NCBI GenBank assembly: GCA_964035545.1
Contig: OZ037766.1
Span: 29,350,173 to 29,414,172 of the forward strand
Direction of reading: 5' to 3'
Source of the DNA: Bugula neritina
Lineage: Eukaryota > Bryozoa > Gymnolaemata > Cheilostomatida > Bugulidae
Length of the DNA stretch: 64,000 nt
The notes beneath the pieces are model-generated. The model saw only the letters and a program-made list of their open reading frames with translations. It did no database searches and was not told the origin of the DNA. The translations under genes were made by a program, and so were the position numbers. This document shows positions 51,854 to 63,926 of the stretch, one piece after another (position 1 is the stretch's first letter; each line of letters begins with the position of its first letter).

Positions 51854-53159
51854 TATATAGCATTTCTTATTTTATTTTATTAAAAGATGATTTATCTAGA
51901 TCTATTTTATTTTATTTTTATTATAAATCTTCTGGTCGAACTTCTATAAAAAGTTATATTTTTGCTATAACTGAATGTTGGTGTTCTATGATTCAATTGA
52001 ACTTGCAATACTAATAGTTTGATGATTTTATTGTAGTTGAATAATTTTAATGATTGCGTTGAACTACTTTTTTCATTTTTAAAGGCTTGGCTTAAATATT
52101 TTAGCTACTAATTTTCTTCATTGTTGCTCTTTTTTCTTATTGATCGATATATTGATAGAGCAAATATTTCATCATCAGCTAACTTTTTTACACATTAAAT
52201 TGTGGATTCTTAATAACTCTAAAAATTTACATTGGTTTTGGCTTTTCTTTATGGCTATATTATATTCAGATCAATAAAATATTTTCAGCAATAAATTTAT
52301 TGTATTGAAAATTTTTTGAAACATCTGTGTTTATGGAAATTGCATGAAAACTCGTGAATAATCATTAATTTTACATCTTTCGGTTTACAAAATCATTGTT
52401 TGATCAAATTGGTTTGATTTGAACATTTTAGTGATTGCACTATCTAAAGTGCAGTCACTATATGATCCAATGAAAAATTAAGAAATTTGTTATAAATCTC
52501 AGTTTACATTCAGAACAAAATATACCCTACTGGAAATTATTTTTTCACCATATGGCAGATTAGAGTTAACATTCACACAATTACTTGTATGTCCACATCC
52601 AAAGTGTTTTGCCAATTACCAAATTAATTTGCCATGTACGTTACATATTAGACAGTATATTATGCATCGAATATAAATTCCTGGATGATGTATTTGAAAA
52701 TTCAATTAAATAATAATTGACCTGAAAATGATTTGACATATGACTTGCTATATCATCAGCATGTGTATAATTTATTATAGCATTGTATACAACAAATTAA
52801 AAAAGTTTTCAGGTTAACAAACGTAGCAATTGAATTAAAAATAACATATAAAAAGATGAAGTCCAGGCAACACATATTGACGCAATCTCCTGTTACCGGT
52901 ATGACGATGATGAGCTCTTTATTTGATAAAATAATACACGAAAAAAAGAAAGTACCTCTATTTGCAGGCAAAGATGAAAGGTTAATATTTCCGAATGTAT
53001 AAAAATACAATCTACAGTATAATTGCTTTCTGTGCAACAGTTTTCACAAATATTATAGGGTGCATATGATATTATGAAATACAGTATGATACTTGAAAAT
53101 AAAGATTGTATTGAGTATTATATTGACAATTATTTGAGATTTGTTTCGAAGGAGTTATG
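51854..53159. other. 3' UTR of gene B and noncoding spacer
   Basis: The first part is the 3' UTR of gene B and is clearly similar to the sequence after gene C (shared ATTGATCGATATA, CAATAAAATATTTTCAGCAA, AATCATTGTTT and GTTATAAATC words). The polyadenylation hexamer is listed separately. The rest is AT-rich and shows no gene. Confidence 0.6.
52273..52278 (+). terminator. Polyadenylation signal of P450 gene B
   Basis: AATAAA in TCAATAAAATATTTTCAGCA, about 420 bases after the stop. The identical context occurs after gene C, which supports it as the real signal for both copies. Confidence 0.6.
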
Positions 53160-53772
53160 TAAGTGATTGTGTTGCGTATTATCTGAGGTTGATGTCTGCG
53201 GAGCTGGTCTCCATTTCATAAACAACAGACGGCCCTAGTCGCCGCAATACCGAACCTCAAGCACCAGTTTGTAACTTTAGATTATAGCGTTGCTAGTTAG
53301 CCCCCCCCCCCTCCCCGTGAAGGTATAACCTTGTTATAGCTTGGCCTTGGTTGTCATCTGATCTGGGTATTAGAACATTAGTCTCCTAGTGATATTCAGG
53401 GATGAAATGACCGATTGCCCGTGGAGGGGTTAGTACGAGCTCTGGCAGCATCATAGTCCGCACACAAGTACATGTAGTGATATGCTGTTTCTTCTTCTAT
53501 TAAACAGGTACATACTGGTGTGTATGTAAGATTTATCCTGTATTGGAAGGAAAGGAGCCTGCTATGACCAGTGAGAAGGTCACATAATGCCCCAATATCT
53601 TTCTGCTGTTGTTCAATGGTAGTGGTTGGTGGAACAAATGTTCCAGTTCCAAAACAGGGAGTATGCCATATGGGCACATCCCATTTGCGAGCAGTGCATT
53701 CCATTGGCGTGTCCATCCATTCTGTATGAAGTTGGTAATCTTGTGCCTTGTAAGATCTACTGGTTGTAGATC
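53160..53772 (-). pseudogene. Non-LTR retrotransposon ORF2 3' end, frameshifted relic
   Basis: On the minus strand the frame 53716-53396 encodes LLTGHSRLLSFQYRINLTYT followed by a Cys-x-Cys-x7-His-x4-Cys cluster (CTC, then H and C in EEETAYHYMYLC). This is the usual end of reverse-transcriptase ORF2 proteins in Jockey/CR1-like elements. Just upstream, in another frame, HKITNFIQNGWTRQWN (about 53770-53700) looks like the preceding element region, so at least one frameshift separates the two. Downstream, at about 53165-53330, GCGACTAGGGCCGTCTG on the minus strand resembles a non-LTR 3' UTR. The RT core is absent: a 5'-truncated, dead copy between genes B and C. Confidence 0.7.
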
Positions 53773-54153
53773 TGTTATAACTTATAGAAAATTCTGCATG
53801 CGTCTAAAAATAGCTGTACAAGCAACTTTTATTATAATTATGCATTATTTTATTTCATATTTTGAGTTTGTGAGTTTTGAGATCACTTTTCAAAATGTTT
53901 AACTCCAACCCCTTTACCAAAACTGTAGCTACCCAACTACCAGACTCAGTGACTTCAAATTTTGTGCTGCATCAAGGGATTTTTTTTAATAAGGCGTGCA
54001 ACTTGATTAGATGAGATCAAAAGGTTAAAGTTCACACCGGATAAGATAGAATCAAGCGGAAACTGAACAGTGAACTGATACGCCTACTTGTAGTGGTACA
54101 TGTAGCAAATGCAATGCTGCATCTTACACGCCTTATCACTTGATCATGCTGAC

Positions 54154-54171
54154 TACTAAAATTGCTGCCCT
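54154..54171 (+). promoter_or_regulatory. Shared upstream motif of the P450 array (copy C)
   Basis: TACTAAAATTGCTGCCCT, identical to the copy upstream of gene B, 56 bases before the gene C ATG. The preceding ACACGCCTTATCACTTGATC has only loose similarity to the gene B upstream sequence, so the 18-mer and its close flanks are the conserved part. Confidence 0.5.
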
Positions 54172-54209
54172 GCTGTTAGGCTCATAATAGAAATACAGGT
54201 CAATCAAAA

Positions 54210-57200
54210 ATGATACTTCCATATGGCGTATCTGCATGTCTTATACTTGCAGTTATACTTATTGTCCTAGGAACTGTGTTTTGGCTTTACCAGGTGAGTT
54301 CAACAACTTTAACTTTCACGTTTAATTAGTCAATTACTCTTAGTCTTAGTCTTAGTAATAGTAATACTAATAGTAATACTAATAGAGTAATAGTATTAGC
54401 ATTACTAATGCTATTACATTACTATTACTAATACTATTAGTATTACTATTAGTATTACTATTAGTATTAGTATTACTAATAGTTATTATAGTAATACTAA
54501 TAGTAATAGTAATACTAATACTAATAGTAATAGTAATACTAATAGTAGGCCTAATACTAATAGTAATAGTAATACTAATACTAATAGTAATACTATCAAC
54601 TATAACATTAACTATTACTATTAATATTACTATTAGTATTAGTATTACTAATAGTTATTATAGTAATAGTAATACTAATACTAATAGTAATACTAATACT
54701 ATTAACTATAACATTAACTATTACTATTAGTATTAGTATTACTATTAGTATTAGTATTACAGTAATACTAATAGTAATACTAATAGTATTAGTATTACTT
54801 TCAGTATAAGTGAGTGACTATGACCATAATAATAATCATAATGATTACTAAAACTATAACCAGATTAGGTATGACATTAACCACAAATTGAAGTATAACT
54901 ATAAGTATTATATCATTTTGATGACTGTTAGTGTTAGTATTACTATGACTTTAGTATGACTATGGCTATCAGCAACTGCAAAGTGCAATCAGCAATGACA
55001 AGCTGAATTATTATCAAATTAAACTGTCAGTGCCAATATGAATATATTTGTGCTTATGTCTATAGTTATAGTTATACTTATACTTATAGTGATACTAATA
55101 GTAATACTAACTCTAATAGCAAATGTTTTACTAATAATAATAGTAATAGTTTAATGGATAATACTAAATGTAATGCTACTAGTGGTAGTACTGGTTAGAC
55201 TTTATAAAATATTATTTTTAAATTAAAAGAATTTCATATTAAAATCGATTTTGAAATTTTAAATGAAATATTCATGATCTTAACCTCATGAGTTACAGTA
55301 AAACATACTTGAAGTTGATAATCAGTTTCTTAGTCATACTAAACTTGCATTTACACGTCTTCCTAAATTTTACTTTGAACAATTCTAAACAGTTAGAGTT
55401 TAAGCCTGACCTTCACCCCATAAGAGTAATGCTACTAGTACTAGACATTTGAGCACAGTAAGATTAATGTAAACTGTGTAATAAAAATTTAAATTGAAGG
55501 TAAAACTAAATTTATTAGTCTATGATTTTCTGTAATGTTGTATGTTGATATTTATTGGTACTGGGTTTGAGAGAGAGCTTGATTGTGCTCAAACTCAATT
55601 GTTTAAGATACTAGTAGTTGTTTCATGCTTCGTAATTTTGTTGACTCAAAAACAAAAATGATTGACAATCTCCTAAAATGGGCAGCTGACTAGTGAAAAA
55701 CGGCATTATGATTGGTTTGTTTTTCATTGTAGGGATCGAACAAGATATCTACAATTCCTGGACTTGAACCTGGCTCCGGCTCGTACGTTTGTTTTTTGTA
55801 TTATGATATTTGAGCAGTTTTTGTGGAAATTGTAAAAAAGTTAGTGCAGTATGATTTCAATTTTACACCATAGTTCCTTTTCAATAAACAATTCAGTTTA
55901 AATAATTTATAATTATATGTATATCATACCACGTTTATATTGTTTTATTGAAATACTGCCTACGATTATGTGGCAATAGCTATAGCATATTAGATAGCTA
56001 TAACTTATGATTGTTTAACTGTAGGATGTAACTTTCTTAAATGTACAGCTTGCATGTGTCTATAGATTTAGATCACTCTTCCCTTTAGAAAAGCAATAGA
56101 CTAACAGTAGAGGATTTTACTAAATAATGCTAGATAATGCACTATAAATGTTTAGCATGCTGTGATAATTGTAACATCTTCTATTACGTATGAAAATTAG
56201 CATACTAATTTTTTCGACTCTCTTAATACCTGACAACATCTATTGCAGAGATGGAAATATTCTGGACGTTCAAAGTGCTGGTAGCATGGCAGAGTTTCTT
56301 GACAAATTACACAACGAGTTTGGGCCTATAGCCTCCTTCTGGATTGGGAAAGAGTTTACTGTTAGCATAGCCAGTCCCGAGCTGTTCAAAGAAGTTTCGC
56401 ATATGTTTGATAAACCAGGTAACTTGTTTGATGACTGAAAACACTCTAAGCAGAGCACTACTTACCACATGTAAGCAGCTATAGTTGTACTGTTTTCTTA
56501 CTACATATCATATTTGTAGTAGGTACGGATACGATACTCACTGACTGTGTATAACTTTCAGTTTTTATATTGTAGTAACTCTGTTTAAAAGCCTTGAATC
56601 ACTTATTGGCCCTCAAAGCATTCAATACAAAAATGGACCTGAAGGCCAACAACTGAGAAAACTTCATGACAGGTCCTTTACTCAGGCCAAGGTCGTCTCT
56701 CAGATGGCTCTCCTTCAAGAGGTGTAGATTTGAGTCATTTCTCTTTGCTATTCTTATAGATTTCAAAAGTCGGCTTTAGATTAATCTTGTACAAGTTTCC
56801 TTATGTGGCCTGTCAACAGGCTGGACAATACTGAACATATGCTAACTGAGTTAGACTAATATTTTGTCCTATAGTTTCGAGTTGGAGGATAAAACATAGA
56901 ATTGACCTAGCCATCATACTATACCGTAATTATTCTATCCTATTTTGTTCTATCCTATCTTCTGTTTTCTATTCTATCTTATGTTATCCGATCCTGTCCC
57001 ATTTCAGTAGAATGAGAGATTTTTCCCGCTATGTCAAAAATGCTCTCATGTTTTCAGTTAAGACTCTTTGCTATGGTATAGTTTCATCTACTATATCATT
57101 TGTTATAATGCACTATGGTGTAAAATATTATGTTGTAATACACTATGTTATGATACACTATGTTATAATATACTATGTTATAATATACTATGTTATGATA

Positions 57201-60200
57201 CACTATGTTGTAATACACTATGTTATAATACACTATGTTATGATATACTATGTTATAATATACTATGTAATCATATACTATGTTAGAGTACAATGTGTTG
57301 TAATAGTTAATACACTGTATTTTACTTTTATAAGTCTTCTTTTTCAGTTAGCTGAAGAGGTTCTGAAAAAGTGGAGCAAGATGGCCGCTGCTCAAGAACA
57401 TGTACCACTTGAAAGGCACATGTCGCCTCTTGTCATGAAATCTCACACTCGTTTTGCTTTTGGTGAATATTTCAAAGATGAGAAAGCGTTGCTAGCTTTC
57501 AGAAATGAGAGTGATTTTGTGAGTGATACAGTAGATTTTGTATGTATCCTTGTTACTACCTTCAATTGTTTTAGGTCATTTAATTGCTTGGCATCAGAAA
57601 TACTTCTTTGTGAAAATTGACTGTCAAGCATACTTTCTCTTTTGTTTCTGCTCTAACTTATGTGGAGGTCAATGGTAATGTAAGCTGATCATACCAGCAG
57701 CTGATCATTGGGTGCTCTGCCCTATCTACATCATCAATTTCATCTATAAAGAGAGAAGCCCACGGTTTCCTAGCATCTTTTTGATTTCTGAGTACTTCAA
57801 TCGCCTGCTGTCATTTTACACCAAAGTCATCATGTTATGTTCATGTTCTGGTGTTGACAGTGTTTCTGGGCGATGGAGAAAACATTAGTGGAAGGACCAA
57901 TGAAACCCGGAAGTGATCGAGAGAAAAAGTTCAAGGAAGGTAAAATGAAATGTTTTGTTATTTTGCATTATACTTGTAGATCTTCTATTCACCTACATAA
58001 TTTATATATTAATAGACACAATATTATTTAAGTTATTGGTATAATTTATCTCCCTTTATTTACTATCAGCTACCTGGATATACCTGTATTCACCTGTATT
58101 TACCTGTATCTTGATATTTAATGCCAGGTATTCAACGCTTGAGAAATGTCACTCATGAACTTATCCAAAAGAGAAAACAGGAAGAAATATCTCCAGATGA
58201 CCACATATTGATTGGTAAGAGGTGTTTAGTATTTATATATTCTCGTATGACATGTGGAATATATGACCAAATAAATGGAACACACATGATGTATTAAGAG
58301 CTGGCAAGAGCTGTTGTGTGTGTCTATATTTTTGTAAGGTATGTAAAATCAAGGACTAGATACATAAAAACACTCAATGTAGTAAAACTTTGATTTACAC
58401 TAATTTTTTTATGTCTGTTGTTCATTTTGACAAGCTGGTATAAAATACTTTCTTTAAAACACAAGTTTTAGCTAGTAAATAAGTATATTCTGTTATGGAC
58501 GTTGTCTTATACTAGCCAATGGTTTGAAATGTACAGTATTATTCATCACTTGTCAAATTCTAGTATTATGAGCAGTATAATGTATGTCTCCTAATCACAG
58601 ATACTTTAATGGAGAATTACACAGATGAGGACATGATATTTTCTGATGTCATCTCATACTTGACTGGAGGAGCTCACACAACGACATTCTGTGAGTTGAG
58701 CTGAAAGATATATTTATATAGCTCTGCGTCGGCAGTTTTCACTGCGATGACTCATATTGACTTTGTATAATATAGTGTAGACTCTGTATAATCTACTGTT
58801 TACTTTGTATATCTACTGTTTACTTTGTATATCTACTGTTGGCTTTGTATAATCTTGTGTAAACTGTGTATAATCTACTGTTGACTGTGTATAACATACT
58901 GTTCACTTTGTGTAATCTACTATAGACTTGGTAACTAATATTAGTAATGTTTCACTTCCCTAGAATTTAATGTATTTAGTACTGATTCTTTGTGTAACTT
59001 ATGTTTACCTTTAGTACTGGTCAATCACTTACCATCCCACTAGATTACTTGGAAATTAATGCATGCATAGCTAATCTATTGGAAAATGTTAACATGTAAG
59101 CGGTTAAGGTAGAGTTTAGACTAGGATTATGATTATAATAAGTAGTTGTCCGATGCGGGAGATGTGCCAAGTTCTAGAATATATTATTAACAATCATTCT
59201 GAGTATATCTTATTTGATTTTGTGTTACTTTTCTTCTCCTGTCCAACATTGATACATATTTTAGTTATGACATGGGCCTTATATTTCCTCGCTACACATG
59301 AAGACATGCAGGATATATTATATGCTGAAGTGACTAAGTACTACAAAGGAGGTCCCATAACTTGGGACACGATTAAAAACATGACGTATGTTGCATTTTT
59401 TACCTTTCAGTGTTTGATATTGCGCTTACATTCAATTTGGCTGGTTTTGTAGGACTGAACTTGTTATCATAGTACAAAAAATTGCTTTTTGTGAAGACAG
59501 TTCTTTTACAAATTGTAAGTCAAAAGAAGTTCAATAGAGTTGCTGTTAGCTGTAAAGTGATTATGTAATCAGGGAGTTGTATTTCTGAAGCTTTTAAACT
59601 GTAAGCATTTCTAACTTTTATGTGTAGAGGAAGTTATATTGTTATGCTAGTTCAACATTTCTATTAAATTTGATTTTATAAATATTACTTATTTCTAATG
59701 TATATGAATTTTAGTTACTTGGGAAATTTTATGAAGGAGACTCTTCGACTCTCCAGATTGGTTCCCATCGCTGCCCGTCTTTCCTCCGATGAAGGTCAGC
59801 TCGGTGGTCATGTGATACCAAAAGATGTAAGTCTGTCTTTTCAACATGCTTCAAAACTGCTTTGTTATAAAATTCTTACTACTTGCTGATACACTTCCAA
59901 GTAGTTTATACATAAACTAAACAAATAAAGCTGTGTTTAGGTATAGCCATCAGTAGTGCCAACAGTCATACTAGGAGAAGACAACTAAGACAATAGGCAA
60001 CCTCAATGATGTTATATTTTTCTAAATGATCCTGAGATTTGTTTTACCTTTTACAATACAATAATGTTGGGAGGCAAAAAGTTGTATGGTAACTTGCGGC
60101 TATATAGTAAGTTTCTAGACAGATTGGTTTTGTGAATGTAATTTTCTGGTGTTACACTCTTGATAACAAAACCACTGCAGTTTTAGCATGTTAAAACATT

Positions 60201-62201
60201 GAGTTATTTTTTGTGGTTTTATTCACAATTATATTTATTTCTTTGATTTTGGTGAAACAACTGTACCTGTTGTCATATTATCTGAAAATTGAAAACATGC
60301 TTTTTGACCCTTAAGAATTGAGCTAATACGAATTAGTAAACTTTAAAAATCCTGTTAATTTAATAAAATCTCTACAATATTCAAGTTCTAGCTTAGAGAA
60401 ATAAACAAGACGTTTTTCCAAGCAATTTAAAAGTATTAGTGAGAATACATATTTTATATATTGTTGTGTTTTAATATAGAAAAATATTTATTGTCGCAGA
60501 CTGAGAGAAAATAACAATGTGAAAACTGTTACATCATAAGTTATATCTGTAGTAGCAAGTTGTAAGCGGCAATTGTAAAGGTAAGTGAAAATGCTGGGTT
60601 TTTATACCAGTCAAAAGGTTAGCTATTGTGTAGTAGCCATAATGAGTGTGGAAAAAGCATAATATAGATGATACATGAAAAGCTATAAAGAATTAAAGAA
60701 AAGCTTTCCCAGCGTATGTAAAGTCCCAACATATATTTTTTTAATTTTTATTTTATTGGGTTTGTAACAACAGATTTAGCTCATGCTTGAATTTGTTTTC
60801 TCTTTGTGTCTTATTTTCGATTTAATCTTCATAAAAATAGCGGTAAAGGCAGAGAGCACACAACTAGTGACTTGGTCATAACAGTTCAAGGGTAATTGTT
60901 TTGTGTGCCTGTGATTCCACGTCAATGTTTTGAGATCTTGTAAGGAAATGTTCTTGTTCTGTAGACTCCAATAATAACATCAATAGGGACTGTGTCAATT
61001 GACAAGAATCTTTGGAAGGATCCGGAAACGTGAGTACAATTTACTTCCTTCTCTTTTACTACTCAGTTCTTTGTTTGTAGTTATCTTTCCTTCGGCAGAT
61101 ACATTTTACAATGTTCTCAAAAGATAATATTTTTAGTTGACTAATTTTTATTTTCTGGTCTCAGTTTGATTATAGATGCTACTTTTCTCGTATGTCTTGT
61201 CCAAAGCCTATATCAATCAAATTAATATAATTATCAATAAAAATTCTGTTCATCTTCACATACTTGCCATGTCAATGGTTGTTTCCTTTAAAAAAGATAT
61301 AAATATATTATTTCTCCTGGTTTTTATGTTTCACCTCCCTAGGTAAAATTGAATTGTTTTGCACTTGTACTTTTTATCATTGTCCATTCTTGTTCGTTTA
61401 TTTTTTTATTCTTGTGTTAGGGTTAAGAATTTGCAATAATGAACATTAAAATGTTGTTTAATTTAAATTTTGCTGAAGTTTATATATCTGGTTAGTCAGT
61501 AATACCCGCAGCAACAATTGTGATATCGTGACTTTGTTTAATCTGTTACTATATATATTAGTTGTTCTGTTGCTTCTTTTCCAGCTTTAACCCTGATCGG
61601 TTTAATGAAAAACCTCCAAGGTTTGCGTTTGAACCATTTGGTTTTGCTGGAAAAAGAAAATGCCCAGCCTATCGACTTTCGGATGTGGAAGCCAGCATTT
61701 TCATGATACTAACCATCAAACAATTTAAGGTAAAATACTGTGTGAGAATTTGTGTACTCTTCTTATCTAGCATACTCAAACATGTTTCATTTTGGATGAG
61801 ATTATAAATTTATTTTCTCAGCTTCTAATATTAGTATAGCTTTTAAATGTGAATTTTATAAATATGATCATTATATGAGCTTTTACATATTTCGTTAACT
61901 TAGCCTGTAAAATGACGATAAATAAAATTATTGCAATTGCCTAAACTCATTGCACTTTATCTGCTAAAAATGGTGGTGGGCCTAGGGCCACCACCATTTT
62001 TCATTTAATTAACAATTGCAATTTTCAATTTAATACCTTTTCTACAGTTTGCTTTCTTGTAAAAAATTTTTTTATCAGTTTATTAAGCAGCTTTTTGATT
62101 GGTAGGTTGCTTTGGTTCCTGGCCAAGTAGTCAAGAATTTGTATGGATTTGTTACTAAACCAGCTGATGAAATATGGCTGACAGTGCAAGAAAGGAAGTA
62201 G
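54210..62201 (+). CDS. CYP20A1-like: CYP20-type cytochrome P450, tandem copy C, 13 exons
   Basis: Third copy. Exons: 54210-54293, 55733-55782, 56249-56418, 56576-56721, 57348-57518, 57861-57939, 58128-58214, 58601-58690, 59265-59385, 59715-59826, 60965-61029, 61585-61729, 62106-62201; total 471 residues with intact frame and splice sites. It is the most diverged in protein: the anchor is three residues longer and ends in Gln instead of Pro; the I-helix reads GGAHTT; ExxR is ETLR. The heme loop is [11 protein letters not shown], with Ala for the Gly two residues after the Cys ligand (Cys418), a change tolerated in several P450s. NESDF replaces KDYDF at the exon 5 end, and GTVSID replaces GTLLSD in exon 11. 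These changes cluster in several domains, so a shifted substrate range is possible (inference). Its introns hold three expanded tandem repeats but no clear transposon. Confidence 0.92.
54333..54800. repeat. (TAATAGTAATAC)n inverted-block repeat
   Basis: Blocks of AATACTAATAGTAATAGT alternate with their reverse complement (ACTATTACTATTAGTATT), giving many overlapping palindromes across about 470 bases in intron 1 of gene C. Genes A and B have short related tracts in their intron 1 (about 32788-32830 and 40200-40320), so the seed predates the duplication and only C expanded it. No coding content. Confidence 0.9.
57111..57305. repeat. 15-bp tandem repeat ACACTATGTTATAAT in intron 4 of gene C
   Basis: About twelve to thirteen copies of a 15-base unit (ACACTATGTTATAAT, with A/G and C/T variants such as ATACTATG and ATGATACAC). 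Genes A and B keep only a few copies at the same place (A near 35249-35275, B near 46207-46290). The long frames on both strands that read through it into exon 5 are artefacts of the 15-base period. Confidence 0.9.
58755..58930. repeat. TTTGTATAATCTACTGTTTAC tandem repeat in intron 8 of gene C
   Basis: Eight or so imperfect copies of a 19-24-base unit built on CTTTGTATAATCTACTGT (some copies lack AA). It occupies the same intron that carries a TG/CA microsatellite in genes A and B, so this intron seems prone to repeat growth. Confidence 0.85.
61966..62001. repeat. Perfect 14-bp-arm hairpin in intron 12 of gene C
   Basis: AAAAATGGTGGTGG and CCACCACCATTTTT are exact inverted repeats around an 8-base loop (GCCTAGGG). 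It is GC-rich inside an AT-rich intron and is absent from the same intron in genes A and B. It may be the residue of a small insertion or a local inverted duplication. Confidence 0.8.
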
Positions 62202-62599
62202 TTTAACATTTCTTATCTTATATTATGTTATTAAAAGATTATTCATTTACTTATTTTTATCACAAATTTTCTAGTCTTATTTCTATAAAAATTTGTATTT
62301 TTGCTACATCTGAATGTTGGTGTTCTATGATTCAACTGAATTTGGAATACAAATAGTTGAATAATTTTTATTATTGCGTTGAGTTACTTTTTTTACTTTT
62401 ATTATAGGTTTGGCTTTCATATTTTGATTAACCATTTTAGCTACTAATTTTCTTCATTGTTACTATTTTTTTTATTATTGATCGATATACTAATATAGCA
62501 AATATTTGACTATCTGCTCTTTTACACATTGAATTGTGGAATCTTGATCACGCTGAAAATTGACATTGATGTTGGCTTTACTTTGATGACATTTAGGTC

Positions 62600-62605
62600 A
62601 ATAAA
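62600..62605 (+). terminator. Polyadenylation signal of P450 gene C
   Basis: AATAAA in GTCAATAAAATATTTTCAGC, about 400 bases after the stop, in the same context as the signal of gene B. Confidence 0.6.
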
Positions 62606-62886
62606 ATATTTTCAGCAATTAATCTACTGCATTGAAAAATTTTCGAGACATCTATGTACATGGAAATTGCATAAAAACTAGTGAATTATCATTAGTTGTA
62701 CATCTTTTGGTTTACCAAATCATTGTTTAATCAAATGAGTTTGATTTGAACATTTTAATTATCGCACTATATCTAGAACCACTATGATCCAATGAGAAAT
62801 TAAAAACTTTGTTATAAATCAGTTTAGATTAAGAACAAAATATTTTGGAAGTTATTTACTCACCACATGGCACTCCATAACACGGT

Positions 62887-62902
62887 AATATATATATATA
62901 TG

Positions 62903-62992
<90 letters not shown>

Positions 62993-63004
62993 CATATATA
63001 TATA
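62887..63004. repeat. (TA)n microsatellite with TATG/CATA interruptions
   Basis: Almost pure TA dinucleotides over about 118 bases, broken by TGTATA on the left half and ACATATA on the right half, so the array is roughly self-complementary about its centre. No gene content. Confidence 0.95.
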
Positions 63005-63926
63005 CTGCAGCAACTCGTGTTAAGAAATTACTGACTTATGCTTTGCATTGTAAAAACTGCTGTGGAATATTCTCATAATTTCAAACAGTAATTTTACTTT
63101 AAAAGTGATAAAAACATGATGGTGCTTCCTAACAGGTATAACATGCTTCAGATTATGATGAAAGATATTATTTATACATTACATAACACAAATTACGTAC
63201 GCAAAACCCATCATCTGATAACATTTCCCTAGAGACTTGAAGTACAAAACGCTTGACATATAAAGATATTCAAGCTGATTTCATATTGCACAGCACACTG
63301 TAGCCTAGCAATTTGAACTGATTCAATGATAGCTTGATTATACTAGCATTGTTCTCTTTAAGTGTTTCCTTAAATCTCAGTTTAGGTTGATTTACTTTTT
63401 AATAAAGTTATTTGTTTAAAATAAAAATAAAAATTCAACTGTTGAGAAATTCTTTTACAAGGAAGAATTACTCATATCTACTTCAAGCTAAACTATAAAA
63501 CACAGCGCAAATACAGATGTGATATCATTTCTCTGTGTAACTTGCTACTCACCAGAGTTATACAGGAGATACTATATTAGGAATCCAGAACTCTATTATG
63601 AATAGTAAAGAGATACAAGTAAGTACAGAGCGTCACAATTTAAAGTGAAGTTTAATACAACATATTACAAGTTTAATATTGCCATACTAATCTATATTTT
63701 TTTAGAAACTGCATAATTTTCTTCACATTTCATTTTTATAGCATTATACACATTTTTATTAAATTTAAGTCTCATTTAATAAAAATAAAATGGTTTTCCA
63801 TTTTAGTTCATCACAAGAAAATTTAAAAAATATACATAACAATTTCAATGCTGTGTCTATTAAATGATTCATCAGCAGGAAGAAGTGACCAGTTGTAAAG
63901 TGACAAGTAAACTGCAGGTGCTTGCT

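Larger units (their letters stand above)
62202..63926. other. 3' UTR of gene C and spacer
   Basis: Begins with the gene C 3' UTR, similar to that of gene B. Contains a (TA)n array (62887-63004), listed separately, and AT-rich sequence with no recognised exon. Confidence 0.6.

Noticed and set aside
57012-57620. 202-residue open frame spanning repeat and exon 5 of gene C
   Set aside because: The repeat period of 15 keeps one frame open; the true coding part is exon 5 (57348-57518), bounded by CAG and GTGAGT and matching A and B.
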